From Acidobacteriota bacterium (GTDB lineage Bacteria; Acidobacteriota; Blastocatellia; Pyrinomonadales; Pyrinomonadaceae): 64,000 nt of DNA. How positions within the stretch are numbered: position 1 is the stretch's first letter; each line of letters opens with the position of its first letter. This document shows, one piece after another, positions 1-9,231 of this stretch. Position numbers and translations under genes: made by a program. The notes under the pieces are model-generated. The model was not told where the DNA came from. It made no database searches and saw only the letters and a program-made list of their open reading frames with translations. The stretch is from NCBI GenBank assembly GCA_020199775.1, contig JAIVJZ010000040.1, positions 496,001 through 560,000 of the forward strand. Reading direction: 5' to 3'.

Positions 1-1
1 G

Positions 2-1630
2 GACGCGGCGGGCGACTACGCCACCGCTCCGAACGGACTTCCCGCTTCGACCGTGACGGGGCAGCCCGCGTCGCCGCAGACGGGAGCGCAGTCGCAACTC
101 GATGTCGTGCAGGAGTCAATCGCGCGCGCCGCATCTTCGGTCGCGCGCGCGGGTTCGACCGGCGGTTCGTCGCACGGGGGTGCGTCTCAAGGCAGCTTGT
201 CGCCGGGCGGCTCGTCCGAGGCCGCGACGCAATTGCAACTTTCAAACGAGAGCGAGGCGGAGCAATCGCGGACGTTGCTCTTCGCGCCGCCTTCCACAGG
301 GCAGCAGCAGCAGCAGCAGCAGTCGCCGCACGACCCGACGGTCGCCGGACGGACGCCGCGCGCGACGCAGGCCGACTACGACAGCGACAAGACGCGCATG
401 CTCGATCCGACGACCGCCGGGCGCGTGGCGACGAACGAGTTGCAGACGGCCGCGGCGGCGGGCGTCACGCGCGTCGGCGCGATACTCGGCACGCCGCTCT
501 ACATGTCGCCCGAACAGTGCCGCGGCCAGCGGCTCGACGCGCGCTCCGACATCTACAGCCTCGGCGTCATCGCCTACCAAATGCTCACGGGCGAGACGCC
601 TTTCGCGGGCGATGTGGTGTCGGTCATGCGGCAACACATGGAGATGCCGCCGCCGCCAATCAGGGACAAGAACCGGAAGGTGAAGAAGAAAGTGGCGCGA
701 CAGGTGATGGCCGCGCTCAAGAAGAATCCCTCGGAGCGTCCCGCGAGCGCGGCCGGTTTTGCGTCCGCGCTGCGCGGCAGTTCCGAAGGCATCGGGTCGC
801 TGCTCAGGCGCGCTTTCGCGCTCTACAGCGAACACTTCCCGAAGTTCCTGCGCATCTCGCTGCTGGCGCACCTACCGGTCATCGCCATGACCTTTGTGAT
901 GTTCGGCCTCGACGCCTTGCAGCGCGCCAAAGTCATGCCCAAGCTGCTGATCATCGCACTGACACTCGTCTTCGGACTGCTCAACGTGGTCGCCAGTTTT
1001 CTGTCCACCTCCGTCATCACGGCCATGACCGCGCTCATGGTCACGCAACTGCACGTCGCGCCGATGCGCCCGCTCTCCATCCAAGACGCCCTCGCCGTCT
1101 TGAAGCGACGTTGGCGGCCGTTTCTGCGGACGAGCATCAGGGTCAGCCTCACGGTGATGGTCGGCTTCGCGCTGCTGTTTATTCCGGGCCTCATCATGAT
1201 GATCAGGTACGCCCTCTACGCGCCGGTCGTCTTGATGGAGGGATTGGAGAAACGCGCCGCGCTCACACGCGCCAACGAGCTTTCGCGCCGTTCGCGCCGC
1301 ACCGTTATCGCGCTGTTGCTCATCCAGCTAACGCTGCCGTTCATCATGGGAGCTATCGTCGGCTTCCTCTCTTTCAAAATGAAGGGTGGGGATGTGCACA
1401 TCGACTTCGGCTCCAAAGCGTTAGGCCATTTCGCGCCGCTCTTCAACATCGTCACCGTGCCGCTGATCTCGATCACGACCGCGCTGCTCTATTTGAAGAT
1501 GCGACAACTCGGCGGCGAGACGTTCAAGGAGACGCTCGAACAGTTCGACAACGTCGAAGCCCCACGCAGCCGCTGGCAACAGCGCATGCGTCGCAGGCTC
1601 ACGTTCAACACGCCCGTGACCCGCGAGTAG
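2..1630 (+). CDS. Membrane-anchored Ser/Thr protein kinase, 5' truncated by window
   Basis: This is the C-terminal part of a Hanks-type Ser/Thr kinase. The frame is open from base 2, so the true start lies outside the window. Seen: the end of the activation segment '[10 protein letters not shown]' at about base 487, then subdomain IX '[19 protein letters not shown]' and the subdomain XI Arg. No HRD or DFG motif occurs in the roughly 160 residues before the activation-segment end; that stretch is Ser/Gly/Gln-rich with seven Gln in a row. The kinase is followed by a membrane region of about 250 residues with five or six hydrophobic segments, resembling the membrane domain of GDPD-type proteins. 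It probably phosphorylates cytosolic targets from the inner membrane. The kinase assignment is firm; the tail's role is unknown. Confidence 0.9.
   Translation, partial: DAAGDYATAPNGLPASTVTGQPASPQTGAQSQLDVVQESIARAASSVARAGSTGGSSHGGASQGSLSPGGSSEAATQLQLSNESEAEQSRTLLFAPPSTGQQQQQQQSPHDPTVAGRTPRATQADYDSDKTRMLDPTTAGRVATNELQTAAAAGVTRVGAILGTPLYMSPEQCRGQRLDARSDIYSLGVIAYQMLTGETPFAGDVVSVMRQHMEMPPPPIRDKNRKVKKKVARQVMAALKKNPSERPASAAGFASALRGSSEGIGSLLRRAFALYSEHFPKFLRISLLAHLPVIAMTFVMFGLDALQRAKVMPKLLIIALTLVFGLLNVVASFLSTSVITAMTALMVTQLHVAPMRPLSIQDALAVLKRRWRPFLRTSIRVSLTVMVGFALLFIPGLIMMIRYALYAPVVLMEGLEKRAALTRANELSRRSRRTVIALLLIQLTLPFIMGAIVGFLSFKMKGGDVHIDFGSKALGHFAPLFNIVTVPLISITTALLYLKMRQLGGETFKETLEQFDNVEAPRSRWQQRMRRRLTFNTPVTRE
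302..322 (+). repeat. (CAG)7 microsatellite inside the kinase gene
   Basis: Seven perfect CAG codons encode a Gln7 run in the low-complexity insert of the kinase. Length changes by slippage would stay in frame. Confidence 0.9.
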
Positions 1631-2087
1631 TTGATCGGTCGACGAGCGATTCACGACACACTTCAAGCATCAACCCGCGGTAGTCATCTCCGCCCGCCCT
1701 CGTCGAAACTGATCAAACAAAGACCACGCGGTATTTGGTGATGGCGTGGGGAGACTTCCCTTCTCGACGGACGCCTGCACCCCTGCCGAATTTTTCATTC
1801 CCCGCTCGCATGACGCCGACCGGCGATATTTTTTGTCTCACCGCGCGCAACCTGTGATATAGAACGCCCGCGACATTCATCCGGGCAGGAGGGGTCGGCA
1901 ACTCGTTCTTGAGTCTCTCAGGGCATGGCCGCACGCCGGCGCGTCTCGCAAAATGAGCATCGCCTCCCGACTCGCCCGCGACGGCTCTATGTCCGTGCCT
2001 TCATCAATCATAGCCGGTGGCCGTGCCCCCGCAGTCGCGGCCGACGCAACTATCCGGCTCTGCTTCTCACCATCAACGAGGACAAAC
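1631..2087 (+). other. Intergenic region and long leader of the next gene
   Basis: No convincing gene lies here. The stretch holds a promoter-like site at 1833-1861, leaving about 220 nt of leader before the ATG at 2088. An open frame extends upstream to 1953 but looks unlike protein. I see no known riboswitch class in the leader. Confidence 0.5.
1833..1861 (+). promoter_or_regulatory. Candidate sigma-70 promoter
   Basis: TTGTCT (1833-1838), a 17-nt spacer, then GATATA (1856-1861), set in a locally AT-rich patch upstream of the gene at 2088. Recognised by eye only. Confidence 0.4.
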
Positions 2088-3860
2088 ATGAGACACCTAC
2101 CGACGACCGAAGTTGTCCGCGAAATACTGTTCGACTGCAACCGCGCCGCCTTGCCCCCGTCAAGGCGGCGTCGCGCCCGCAAACGCCTCTGCGACCGCGC
2201 CGGAGTTTTGACCGTCGCGTTGCTCTCCGCGCTCGGTTGCGGCCTTCAGGCGTTCGCCCAGACGCCCGCCCCGACCGCCACGCCGACGACCGCGCCGACC
2301 GCCGCCGCCGCCGCCGCCACGCCGACGACCGTAACGCCGACGGCGACGCCGCGCGTGACTCCGGCCACCGACGCTTCCCCCGACGCGCCGCCGGTCGCTT
2401 CCCCCAACGCGTCGCTGACGCCCGCGCCCGTCACGGCCGCCGCTCCGACGCCCGCCCCGGCCGGCGCGGAGAGAGTTATCAGGGCTTACAGGCTGGGGCA
2501 GGAGACACCACCGGCGGGCGACCATAACGCCGAGGAATGGAAGCGAGACAGCATGACGGCGGGGCTGAATCAGATCGTCATCCTTGAGGTGGCGGGACTC
2601 AAGAGCCTGCTGAACCGTGCGAAGTGTCTGGACAAGGACGGCAATAAAATCATCGCCACCTGCCGCGAGAAGGACATCCTCCTGTTCATCGAAGGCCGCC
2701 CGCTGAAGGGCATGAAGCCGGAGTCGGGCGCGCCGGAATTGAAAGACGGCGAGAACGGGACGCTGCGTTATCACCTGCAACGCCCGCCCGAAACCGAAAC
2801 GGCCAACTACGCCGACTCGAAGGAACACTGGGCAGACCTGCTCGGCCTCAACAACGTTCGGGAGTTATTCGTGCCGACGCGCGACGTGTCGATGAGCGTC
2901 GGGTTGGAAGACGAGTATCCCATCGAGACCGACGTGAGAGAGGCGAATAAGTTTCACCTCCGGCGCGTCGCCCAGTTGCGCCTGCTCTTCTGGGCGATTT
3001 TATTGCTCGCCTGCCTCTTCATCTTCTACCGGCTGGCGAAAGAGAGCGACATTATCCGCGACCGCAAGCCCGTCCTGTGGAAGCAGCGCAAGCCTTACAG
3101 CCTGAGCCGTTCGCAGGCGGCGTGGTGGTTCTTCTTCGTCGTCATCGGCTTCATCTTCATCTGGCTGGTGACGGGTCAACGCGATCTCTCGCCGTCGGTG
3201 CTGGTGCTGCTCGGCATCGGCTTCGCGACGGCCATCGGTTCGACCGTCATCGACCAGAGCCGCACCAACACCCCGCTCACGGAGCAGACTGCCGTAAGCA
3301 GCGACCTCACGACGCTGCTGCAAGAGAAGGACGCGCTTGAACAGGAGTTGACGGACTTGGAGACGAAGCTGAACCGGGCGTCGCCCGCCGATAGGCCACG
3401 GGCGCAGGCCGCCTTCGACGCCAAGCAGCAGCAGTACGCGGACAAGATTGAAGAGATCAGAACGAAGTTTCCCGACGCGCTCGGCTGGAAGCACGACAAG
3501 TTCCGCATAGACATCCTCTCGGACGCGCACGGCGTCAACTTTCACCGCTTCCAGATGGTCGTCTGGACGGTCGTGCTGGGCATCGTCTTCATCCACGAAG
3601 TGCTGAGCCGTCTCGCCATGCCGGAGTTCAGCACGACGCTGCTCACGCTGATGGGAATCAGCAACAGCACATACCTCATCGGCAAAACTTCCGAGCCGCA
3701 GGGCACGCCACCCGCGCAATCCGGCGGCGGCGCAAGCGGCGGCGCGGGCGGCGCGTCAGGTGGCGCGTCAGGCGGTGCGTCAGGCGGTGCGACCGGCGGC
3801 GCGTCGGGTGGTGCGGCGGGTGGCGCAGGCGGCAACACGTCCCCGGCGACAGACGCGTAA
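2088..3860 (+). CDS. Secreted/membrane protein of unknown function with Pro/Thr-rich linker and Gly-rich tail
   Basis: The family is not recognised. The start at 2088 is chosen over in-frame codons upstream because 'CGAGGAC' lies just before it and a Lys/Arg-rich N-terminus with a signal-like hydrophobic stretch ending 'LQAFAQ' follows. In order: a Pro/Thr/Ala linker with 'PTATPTTAPT' runs; a soluble domain of about 170 residues; a transmembrane helix; a short cytosolic loop; two further helices; a charged coiled-coil-like stretch ('LLQEKDALEQELTDLETKL'); two more hydrophobic segments; and a C-terminal tail of repeated Gly-Gly-Ala-Ser units (bases about 3721-3840). It looks like an inner-membrane protein with a large periplasmic domain. 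No enzyme motif is visible. Confidence 0.75.
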   Translation: MRHLPTTEVVREILFDCNRAALPPSRRRRARKRLCDRAGVLTVALLSALGCGLQAFAQTPAPTATPTTAPTAAAAAATPTTVTPTATPRVTPATDASPDAPPVASPNASLTPAPVTAAAPTPAPAGAERVIRAYRLGQETPPAGDHNAEEWKRDSMTAGLNQIVILEVAGLKSLLNRAKCLDKDGNKIIATCREKDILLFIEGRPLKGMKPESGAPELKDGENGTLRYHLQRPPETETANYADSKEHWADLLGLNNVRELFVPTRDVSMSVGLEDEYPIETDVREANKFHLRRVAQLRLLFWAILLLACLFIFYRLAKESDIIRDRKPVLWKQRKPYSLSRSQAAWWFFFVVIGFIFIWLVTGQRDLSPSVLVLLGIGFATAIGSTVIDQSRTNTPLTEQTAVSSDLTTLLQEKDALEQELTDLETKLNRASPADRPRAQAAFDAKQQQYADKIEEIRTKFPDALGWKHDKFRIDILSDAHGVNFHRFQMVVWTVVLGIVFIHEVLSRLAMPEFSTTLLTLMGISNSTYLIGKTSEPQGTPPAQSGGGASGGAGGASGGASGGASGGATGGASGGAAGGAGGNTSPATDA

Positions 3861-3930
3861 GCGGCGGCGGAGGCGAAGACGCGCCGGAACGCCGCGCACG
3901 CTACGGGCGCGCTTGTCGTTCGAGCGAAGC

Positions 3931-3964
3931 GTGAGCGGGAGTTGACGCGTCAACTCCCGCCCAC
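3931..3964. terminator. Long perfect palindrome, likely terminator or cruciform
   Basis: Bases 3935-3960 form a 26-nt perfect palindrome centred on GACGCGTC, extended by three more pairs. There is no T-run after it, so it may be a factor-dependent terminator or a protein-binding site. It follows the stop at 3860 by 70 nt. Confidence 0.5.
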
Positions 3965-4000
3965 GCCTTATTGGTTCCTTCGCTTCGCGCGCCTGTGTGA

Positions 4001-4026
4001 GCAGTGTGCAAATGCAGTGTGCAAAT
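4001..4026 (+). repeat. 13-bp tandem direct repeat
   Basis: Two adjacent identical copies of GCAGTGTGCAAAT lie about 125 nt before the gene at 4152. They may be slippage or paired operator half-sites; nothing else supports a function. Confidence 0.6.
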
Positions 4027-4151
4027 GAACCTGCCGGGCGCGCGATAAACGCGGTGGGCAGCGCAAGCCCGCCGCCCACGTGTTTGAGACTTTCGGCCGG
4101 AGCGGCTACACTTTGAGTTTTGACTTACACGCAATTTATCCAGAGGTAGCC

Positions 4152-5189
4152 ATGAGTAGAAATAGCGAGACTGTTTTTGAGACTTTTTTGCGGCGGCACG
4201 ACGAGGCGGCGTGGGCGGCCGCGCTCGAAAGTTTGCTCCCCGCCATACACGAAGTTGACCGCAATGCGACTTCCATCTGGTTCGCCTTCTTCCCTCTCGC
4301 GCTCGCGCGCGCCTTCGAGCAGGCGGACGAGCCGGAGAAGTTGGCCGGGCGGTTATTGATGCAGGGCAGGTATCGCCTCGAAGATCAAATTGATTCGTCG
4401 CACGACTTCCTCTACGGCCATCGCTACTGGCCGGAAGTTAAACGCGCCGTCGTCGCGCGCGCCGGGCAATTCAAAGAAGGGACGACGCAGGAGGAGGCGA
4501 CGCTCGCCGGGCAAATCCAAACAGTGGCGCGCGAGGTGGCGGCGCAAAATAAAGTTGAGGAGTCGCTCCTTTCGGGCATCACGGCGGTTGCGTTGATGAC
4601 CTTGCGGCGTGTGGGGCTCGCGGCGTTTGCGGCGTCGCCGGGCGAAGTCCAGCTCGACGGCAAGCGCGCACGGCAGTCGCCCGCGAAAGTTTTGCAGGAG
4701 CGCGCGCGCGACGACAGTCAGGGCTTGCTCGGATTCCTGCGCACGACCGACAAGCGTTGGACGGTAGTGTGGAACGAAGACGACCCGACGGCGCGCTTCC
4801 AGATGATCCATCATCAGGAGGTCGCCTCGGCGGCGGCGACAGACAAGCGCGACTGGTCGCAGGTCGATCCGCGCTGCACCGTGGACGAAGGGCCGATCCC
4901 CGTCCAGTGTCGCTCGGCCTCGTGCGGCACGTGTTGGGTGGGCGTGCTCGGCGGCGCGGAGAAGTTGACCGCCGTCAGCCCGCGCGAGCGCAAGGCCATG
5001 CAACTCTTCGGCTACATCGACACGGACGACCCGCAACCCATCATCCGCCTCGCCTGTCAGGCGCAGGGCGAGGGCGCGGTCTCAATCGTCATCCCTTCGT
5101 GGAACGGCGTGTTCGGGAAATACCTGCGCCGTCTAAGGGAAGAGGAAGCGGCCGAAGCGGCCGAAGGATCACAGGCGGTCTCGCAGTAA
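4152..5189 (+). CDS. [2Fe-2S] ferredoxin-domain protein with unknown N-terminal domain
   Basis: The ATG at 4152 is preceded by 'AGAGG' and is preferred to an upstream in-frame codon at 4080. Residues 1-230 are helical, Arg/Glu-rich and not recognised. The C-terminal 100 residues carry a plant-type [2Fe-2S] pattern: Cys253-x4-Cys258-x2-Cys261 ('CRSASCGTC') and a fourth Cys302 in 'RLACQAQG'. That is the ligand order of ferredoxins and of ferredoxin modules in larger redox proteins. The gene is followed after 4 nt by the next one, suggesting co-transcription. It probably transfers electrons in the cytosol (no signal peptide), but the partner is unknown. Confidence 0.75.
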   Translation: MSRNSETVFETFLRRHDEAAWAAALESLLPAIHEVDRNATSIWFAFFPLALARAFEQADEPEKLAGRLLMQGRYRLEDQIDSSHDFLYGHRYWPEVKRAVVARAGQFKEGTTQEEATLAGQIQTVAREVAAQNKVEESLLSGITAVALMTLRRVGLAAFAASPGEVQLDGKRARQSPAKVLQERARDDSQGLLGFLRTTDKRWTVVWNEDDPTARFQMIHHQEVASAAATDKRDWSQVDPRCTVDEGPIPVQCRSASCGTCWVGVLGGAEKLTAVSPRERKAMQLFGYIDTDDPQPIIRLACQAQGEGAVSIVIPSWNGVFGKYLRRLREEEAAEAAEGSQAVSQ

Positions 5190-5193
5190 TTTT

Positions 5194-5775
5194 ATGAGCA
5201 CTTCAAAATCCAACGGCGCGCAGCAAGCCGGCGGCGACGGCGACGGCGCGACGACAGCGGGACAACCCCCGCCGCTCGCGCGCGATGAACACGGCCGCAT
5301 CGAACCCGGTTCGCTCGCAGACCTCATCGAGTGGTTTCTCAACAACGACCCGCGCGTCAACATGATCCGCCACCCGAAGGTTGAAGAAGTCTTTCAATGG
5401 AAGCAGGCGGAGAGCCGCCGCGCGGGCGAAGAAGTTTACGAGTTTACGAACGCGGAGGAACGGCTCGCCGTCGGCATCATGCAGGCCATCGTCGAGAACG
5501 AAGGCGAGGTCGCGCTGCACGGCTGGATCAGCCAACTCCTGAACGCGCTCGACGACGCCACGAAAACGAACGAAGAAGTTTCGCACGCTTACCGGCTCGA
5601 CACGGGCGGCGAGGCTTCGACCGTTAGCGAGGCGGCGAAGATTCCCACCGAGCGCGGGCGCGCAATCTTCCTCACGTGCTGCTGGCTCGAAGCCCTCTGC
5701 ACGGCCGAGGTGCGCGTGCTCGGATGGGTCTACCAGCAACTTTACGGCAGACCTTTTCAACCAAGCAATTATTGA
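5194..5775 (+). CDS. Conserved-looking protein of unknown function (193 aa)
   Basis: The start lies 4 nt after the stop of the ferredoxin-domain gene, so the two are probably translated together. The N-terminus is low-complexity Gly/Gln. The rest is a compact helical domain with 'DLIEWFLNNDPRVNMIRHPKVEEVF' type segments and a Cys-Cys-Trp ('LTCCWLEALCTAEVRV') near the end. No signal peptide, membrane span or known catalytic motif is seen. By context it may be a partner of the [2Fe-2S] protein. Function unknown. Confidence 0.65.
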   Translation: MSTSKSNGAQQAGGDGDGATTAGQPPPLARDEHGRIEPGSLADLIEWFLNNDPRVNMIRHPKVEEVFQWKQAESRRAGEEVYEFTNAEERLAVGIMQAIVENEGEVALHGWISQLLNALDDATKTNEEVSHAYRLDTGGEASTVSEAAKIPTERGRAIFLTCCWLEALCTAEVRVLGWVYQQLYGRPFQPSNY

Positions 5776-5842
5776 TTTAGACTCTCACGCTAAAAGCGTA
5801 GGGCGAATGTAAGACGAATATCGCAGAGGAAAATTTTTCACT

Positions 5843-6112
5843 ATGGCCGAACCCGCCAATTATACGAACAACTCGCAGACGCTCGTCGTTGACAGCGACG
5901 AATTCACTTTTGAGACGCTCGAACAGACGAACGGCCGCGCCACCGTGGTGCGCTTCGCATTGAAGAACCCCGACGTGAAGGCCGGCGACGTGCTGCTCGT
6001 GCTCTCCGGCACGGACATCCACTTCCACGGCATGATCGGCATCATCAGCGAAGACGGTTCGGCCGTCGCCACCGACCGGCGCGGCTCGCTTCTGCCCGCC
6101 ACCGTCCAATAA
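5843..6112 (+). CDS. Small protein of unknown function (89 aa)
   Basis: ATG at 5843 with 'AGAGGA' about 12 nt upstream. The protein is acidic, predicted mostly beta, and has no signal peptide. It lies 67 nt after the 193-aa gene in the same direction and probably belongs to the same transcript. A heptamer-repeat hairpin begins right after its stop. Not recognised. Confidence 0.6.
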   Translation: MAEPANYTNNSQTLVVDSDEFTFETLEQTNGRATVVRFALKNPDVKAGDVLLVLSGTDIHFHGMIGIISEDGSAVATDRRGSLLPATVQ

Positions 6113-6228
6113 GCAAAGGGAAAAAGGGGAAGGGGTAAAGGGGAAAGGAGAAGCAAGCCGCGCGGGGACATCGGCGCGTTCTTTGCCGTTTACCTTTTCC
6201 CTTTACCCCTTTCCCTTTCCCCTTTGCC
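6113..6228. repeat. Heptamer-repeat inverted element, word AGGGGAA
   Basis: The left part (about 6114-6152) is a run of GGGGAAA-type units with 7-nt spacing. The right part (about 6191-6228) is the complementary TTTCCCC run, so the element can fold into one long hairpin. It fills the whole gap between a plus-strand stop and the minus-strand stop at 6230. Confidence 0.85.
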
Positions 6229-6229
6229 T

Positions 6230-6877
6230 TCACATCATCCACACATCCCGGTTTTCGAAATAGGTCGGCGCGCCCGTGGGGTGCGTCCGACGAAAAGCGT
6301 CGAAGCGCGCGACGAGCCGCCGGTATCTGCGCTCGGAAGATTTGAGTTCGCGGTGCGGCAACTCTTGCAGGTGGCGTTCGACCTTCCAGACGTTCCTCTC
6401 GGAAAAACGCCAGTCGTAGTTGCCCAACTCGGAGAGATGGCAGACGCCGTAGCCGGTGAGGCGCGCGGTGTAGTCGACGTAAGGATCGAAATAACTCCAC
6501 GCCAGCCCGCGCAGGTTGTGGAAGACGGGGCGGCGGCCGTGCAGCCCCGTGTCGCGCGAGCGCGCCACTGCGCCCCACAGCTTGTCGCGGCGGAACGGGA
6601 AGACGACGTGATCGAGTTTGTCCTGCGATTCGAGGCTGAGCAAGAGCGGCGGGTGGTCGTGCTGCTCCAGTATGGCGGCGGCGACGAGTGCGGCTTCGAG
6701 GCAATGAACTTCCCCGCGCCGGAGCGACGTGCGGAACGAGCGCAACGTCCCGCCGCCGGTCTCGCGGTTGTACCGCAGCCCGGAGAGATACGTTTGCACC
6801 TGTTCGGGCGTGCGGTGCGTCTCGATGATCTTCCGCTCGCGCGGCGTGAAGACTTCCCTGTCCGGTTTCGTCCACAT
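6230..6877 (-). CDS. Transglutaminase-like cysteine protein (215 aa)
   Basis: The start is set at 6877 ('MWTKPDREVF'); the frame stays open further upstream, but that part is Arg-rich and unlike protein. The core resembles the transglutaminase-like fold: Cys59 in 'GEVHCLEAALVAAAIL' opens a helix, His90 lies in 'DKLDHVVFPF', and Asp109 or Asp131 ('SYFDPYVDY') could complete a Cys-His-Asp triad. No signal peptide is seen, so it is probably cytosolic. Substrate unknown; it may be a peptidase rather than a transferase. The superfamily call is moderate. Confidence 0.6.
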   Translation of the reverse strand: MWTKPDREVFTPRERKIIETHRTPEQVQTYLSGLRYNRETGGGTLRSFRTSLRRGEVHCLEAALVAAAILEQHDHPPLLLSLESQDKLDHVVFPFRRDKLWGAVARSRDTGLHGRRPVFHNLRGLAWSYFDPYVDYTARLTGYGVCHLSELGNYDWRFSERNVWKVERHLQELPHRELKSSERRYRRLVARFDAFRRTHPTGAPTYFENRDVWMM

Positions 6878-7154
6878 AAGATTTTCAGCTTGTAGCAAAC
6901 GCCGCGCGCGGGGCGCAAGTCGCGGCGCGAGAGTTACTAAGCTCCCGTCGCGCGCTCGCGTGCGGAGATGGGGCGGGCGCGTCCGACTTGATTCAAACGC
7001 GACGATGTTGTATGAAATTAACTTAACCGAAATAAATCTTCCCGATTGACAACGCGCGAGGGGAACAATATTCGCGCGCACATTCGAACTGTTGGCCGCC
7101 TCTCACTTCAGCAACCCGGAGCCGGCCGCGCAATCGATAAGCAGGACATTTTTT

Positions 7155-7394
7155 GTGAGCACCAAACCTGAACGCACGTCCCCGCCATTATCTAACGCCG
7201 AGCAAGAAACCGAGGCGGCCGCAGACCGCCTCAACACGCAGATCGAGGCCGCGCTCGCCAGCGTCGCCACGCGCAACCCGGACGACGCGGGCGAACTCGA
7301 AGCCTACGCCGACCGTATCGAACGCTCCGCGCGCGATCTCTCCGTCGCTCTGCGCGAGCTGGCACGACGCAGACGTAACACCAGCGATGAATAA
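7155..7394 (+). CDS. Small helical protein of unknown function (79 aa)
   Basis: The GTG at 7155 has 'AGGAC' upstream and fits better than an in-frame codon at 7092. The product is Ala/Glu/Arg-rich and probably coiled-coil ('ELEAYADRIERSARDLSVALRELARRRR', split here only for description). The stop abuts a perfect heptamer-repeat hairpin that separates it from pckA. It could share a promoter with pckA. Not recognised. Confidence 0.5.
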   Translation: MSTKPERTSPPLSNAEQETEAAADRLNTQIEAALASVATRNPDDAGELEAYADRIERSARDLSVALRELARRRRNTSDE

Positions 7395-7481
7395 TGAACG
7401 CGGAAGTAGGAACGATGAACGATGAACTGAAAGCAACCTTTGTCTTCAGTTCATCGTTCATCGTTCCTACTTCCGCGTTCA
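7395..7481. repeat. Heptamer-repeat perfect hairpin, word ATGAACG
   Basis: Arms 7395-7431 and 7445-7481 are perfect 37-bp inverted repeats around a 13-nt loop. Each arm contains GATGAAC-type units at 7-nt spacing. It begins at the stop of the preceding gene and ends just before the pckA ribosome-binding site. Confidence 0.95.
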
Positions 7482-7501
7482 ATTGATAAGGAGTATCAAA
7501 G

Positions 7502-9136
7502 ATGGCAGCATCTGTTCTGACGAAAGAATCCGGCTCGCATGATCGTGGCCGCAGGCGTAACGACGTGGGGTTGGACACTCTCGGCATCACGCAGGCCTCC
7601 AACGTCTACTGGAATCTCTCGACGCCGGAACTCTACGAAGAGATCGCGCGTCGCGGCGAGGGGCTGTTCTCCGCGCACGGCGCGCTCATCGTGGACACCG
7701 GCGAGCACACCGGACGCGCGGCCAAAGACAAGGCCATCGTGCGCGACGAGAACAGCAGCGACAAGGTTTTCTGGGGCGAGGTCAACAAAGAATTCTCGAC
7801 CGAGAAGTTCAACGCCCTGCGCGACCGCATGATGGCGCACACGGCCGGGCGCGACCTCTTCGTGCAGGACACTTTCGCCGGGGCTGACCCGCGCTACCAA
7901 CTGCCCATCCGCGTCGTCACCGAACTCGCGTGGCACTCCCTGTTCGCGCGCACCATGTTCATCGACGGCGGCCGCGAAGTCGGCAACCACGTGCCGGAAT
8001 TCACCATCGTCAACATTCCGAGTTTCAAAGCCGACCCCGAACGCGACGGCACGCGCTCCGCGACGTTCATCCTGATGGACTTCACAGAGCGGCTCGTCCT
8101 CATCGGCGGCACGTCTTACGCGGGCGAGACCAAGAAGTCGGTCTTCACGATTCTCAATTACCTGCTTCCGCAGCGCGGTGTCATGAGCATGCACTGCTCG
8201 GCGAACGTGGGCGACGCGGGCGACGTGGCGATCTTCTTCGGGCTCTCCGGCACGGGCAAGACCACGCTCTCCGCCGACCCCGAACGCCAACTCATCGGCG
8301 ACGACGAACACGGCTGGTCGGACGACGGCGTCTTTAATTTCGAGGGCGGCTGTTACGCCAAAGTCATCAAGCTCTCGCCCGAAGCCGAGCCGGACATCTA
8401 CCGCACCACGCGCATGTTCGGCACGGTTCTGGAAAACGTCGTCTACGACGCGGAAACGCGCGCGCTCGACCTCGACGATTCATCCAAGACCGAGAACACG
8501 CGCGCCGCCTACCCGCTCACGAGCATCCCGAACATCGTGCCGGAAGGCTACGCCGGGCACCCGCAGAACATCATCATGCTCACGGCCGACGCTTTCGGCG
8601 TGCTCCCGCCCGTCGCGCGCCTGACGCCCGAACAGGCGATGTATCACTTCCTCTCCGGCTACACGGCGAAGATCGCGGGCACGGAGCGCGGCGTCACCGA
8701 ACCGGAAGCCACTTTCTCCACCTGCTTCGGCGCGCCCTTCATGGTCTTGCACCCCGGCACTTACGCAGACCTTCTCGGTCAGAAGTTGACGAAGCATAAA
8801 GCGAACTGCTGGCTCGTCAACACGGGTTGGTCGGGCGGCCCTTACGGCGAGGGCCAGCGCATGAAGATCAAGTACACGCGCGCCATGATTCGCGCCATCC
8901 TTTCGGGCGCGCTTTCGGAAGTGGAGACGCAGCCCGATCCGATCTTCGGCGTCGGCGTGCCCGTCTCCTGCCCCGATGTCCCGGCCGAAGTCCTGACGCC
9001 GCGCAACACTTGGAAAGACCCCGCGGCCTACGACGGCAAGGCGCGCGAACTCGCCGAGCGTTTCAACCGCAACTTCAAGAAGTATGAAGACGGAGTTTCC
9101 GCGGAGGTGCGCGCCGTCGCGCCGAAGGCGGGCTAG
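7502..9136 (+). CDS. pckA: Phosphoenolpyruvate carboxykinase (ATP)
   Basis: Converts oxaloacetate and ATP to phosphoenolpyruvate, ADP and CO2, the entry step of gluconeogenesis in the cytosol. The 544-residue length is normal. The kinase-1a P-loop '[16 protein letters not shown]' is at about residues 247-262, the Mg-binding '[19 protein letters not shown]' follows, and '[15 protein letters not shown]' lies near the C-terminal adenine-binding region. ATG at 7502 follows 'AAGGAG'. A strong intrinsic terminator sits right after the stop, so the transcript probably ends here. Confidence 0.97.
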   Translation: MAASVLTKESGSHDRGRRRNDVGLDTLGITQASNVYWNLSTPELYEEIARRGEGLFSAHGALIVDTGEHTGRAAKDKAIVRDENSSDKVFWGEVNKEFSTEKFNALRDRMMAHTAGRDLFVQDTFAGADPRYQLPIRVVTELAWHSLFARTMFIDGGREVGNHVPEFTIVNIPSFKADPERDGTRSATFILMDFTERLVLIGGTSYAGETKKSVFTILNYLLPQRGVMSMHCSANVGDAGDVAIFFGLSGTGKTTLSADPERQLIGDDEHGWSDDGVFNFEGGCYAKVIKLSPEAEPDIYRTTRMFGTVLENVVYDAETRALDLDDSSKTENTRAAYPLTSIPNIVPEGYAGHPQNIIMLTADAFGVLPPVARLTPEQAMYHFLSGYTAKIAGTERGVTEPEATFSTCFGAPFMVLHPGTYADLLGQKLTKHKANCWLVNTGWSGGPYGEGQRMKIKYTRAMIRAILSGALSEVETQPDPIFGVGVPVSCPDVPAEVLTPRNTWKDPAAYDGKARELAERFNRNFKKYEDGVSAEVRAVAPKAG

Positions 9137-9162
9137 GCGACGACGAGACGTTAGAGAAGTCG

Positions 9163-9199
9163 AAGGCGACTACGCGCGGTGCGTAGTCGCCTTCTTTTT
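9163..9199 (+). terminator. Rho-independent terminator of pckA
   Basis: Thirteen-bp perfect stem AAGGCGACTACGC / GCGTAGTCGCCTT with a 5-nt loop, followed by CTTTTTT. It lies 27 nt after the stop. Confidence 0.95.
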
Positions 9200-9231
9200 T
9201 GTCCGCCGCCGGTCGGGCGAAAGTTCGTCGT

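Noticed and set aside
6900..7081. N-terminal extension of the transglutaminase-like gene
   Set aside because: Arg/Leu-rich, no ribosome-binding site; family-like sequence begins at 6877.
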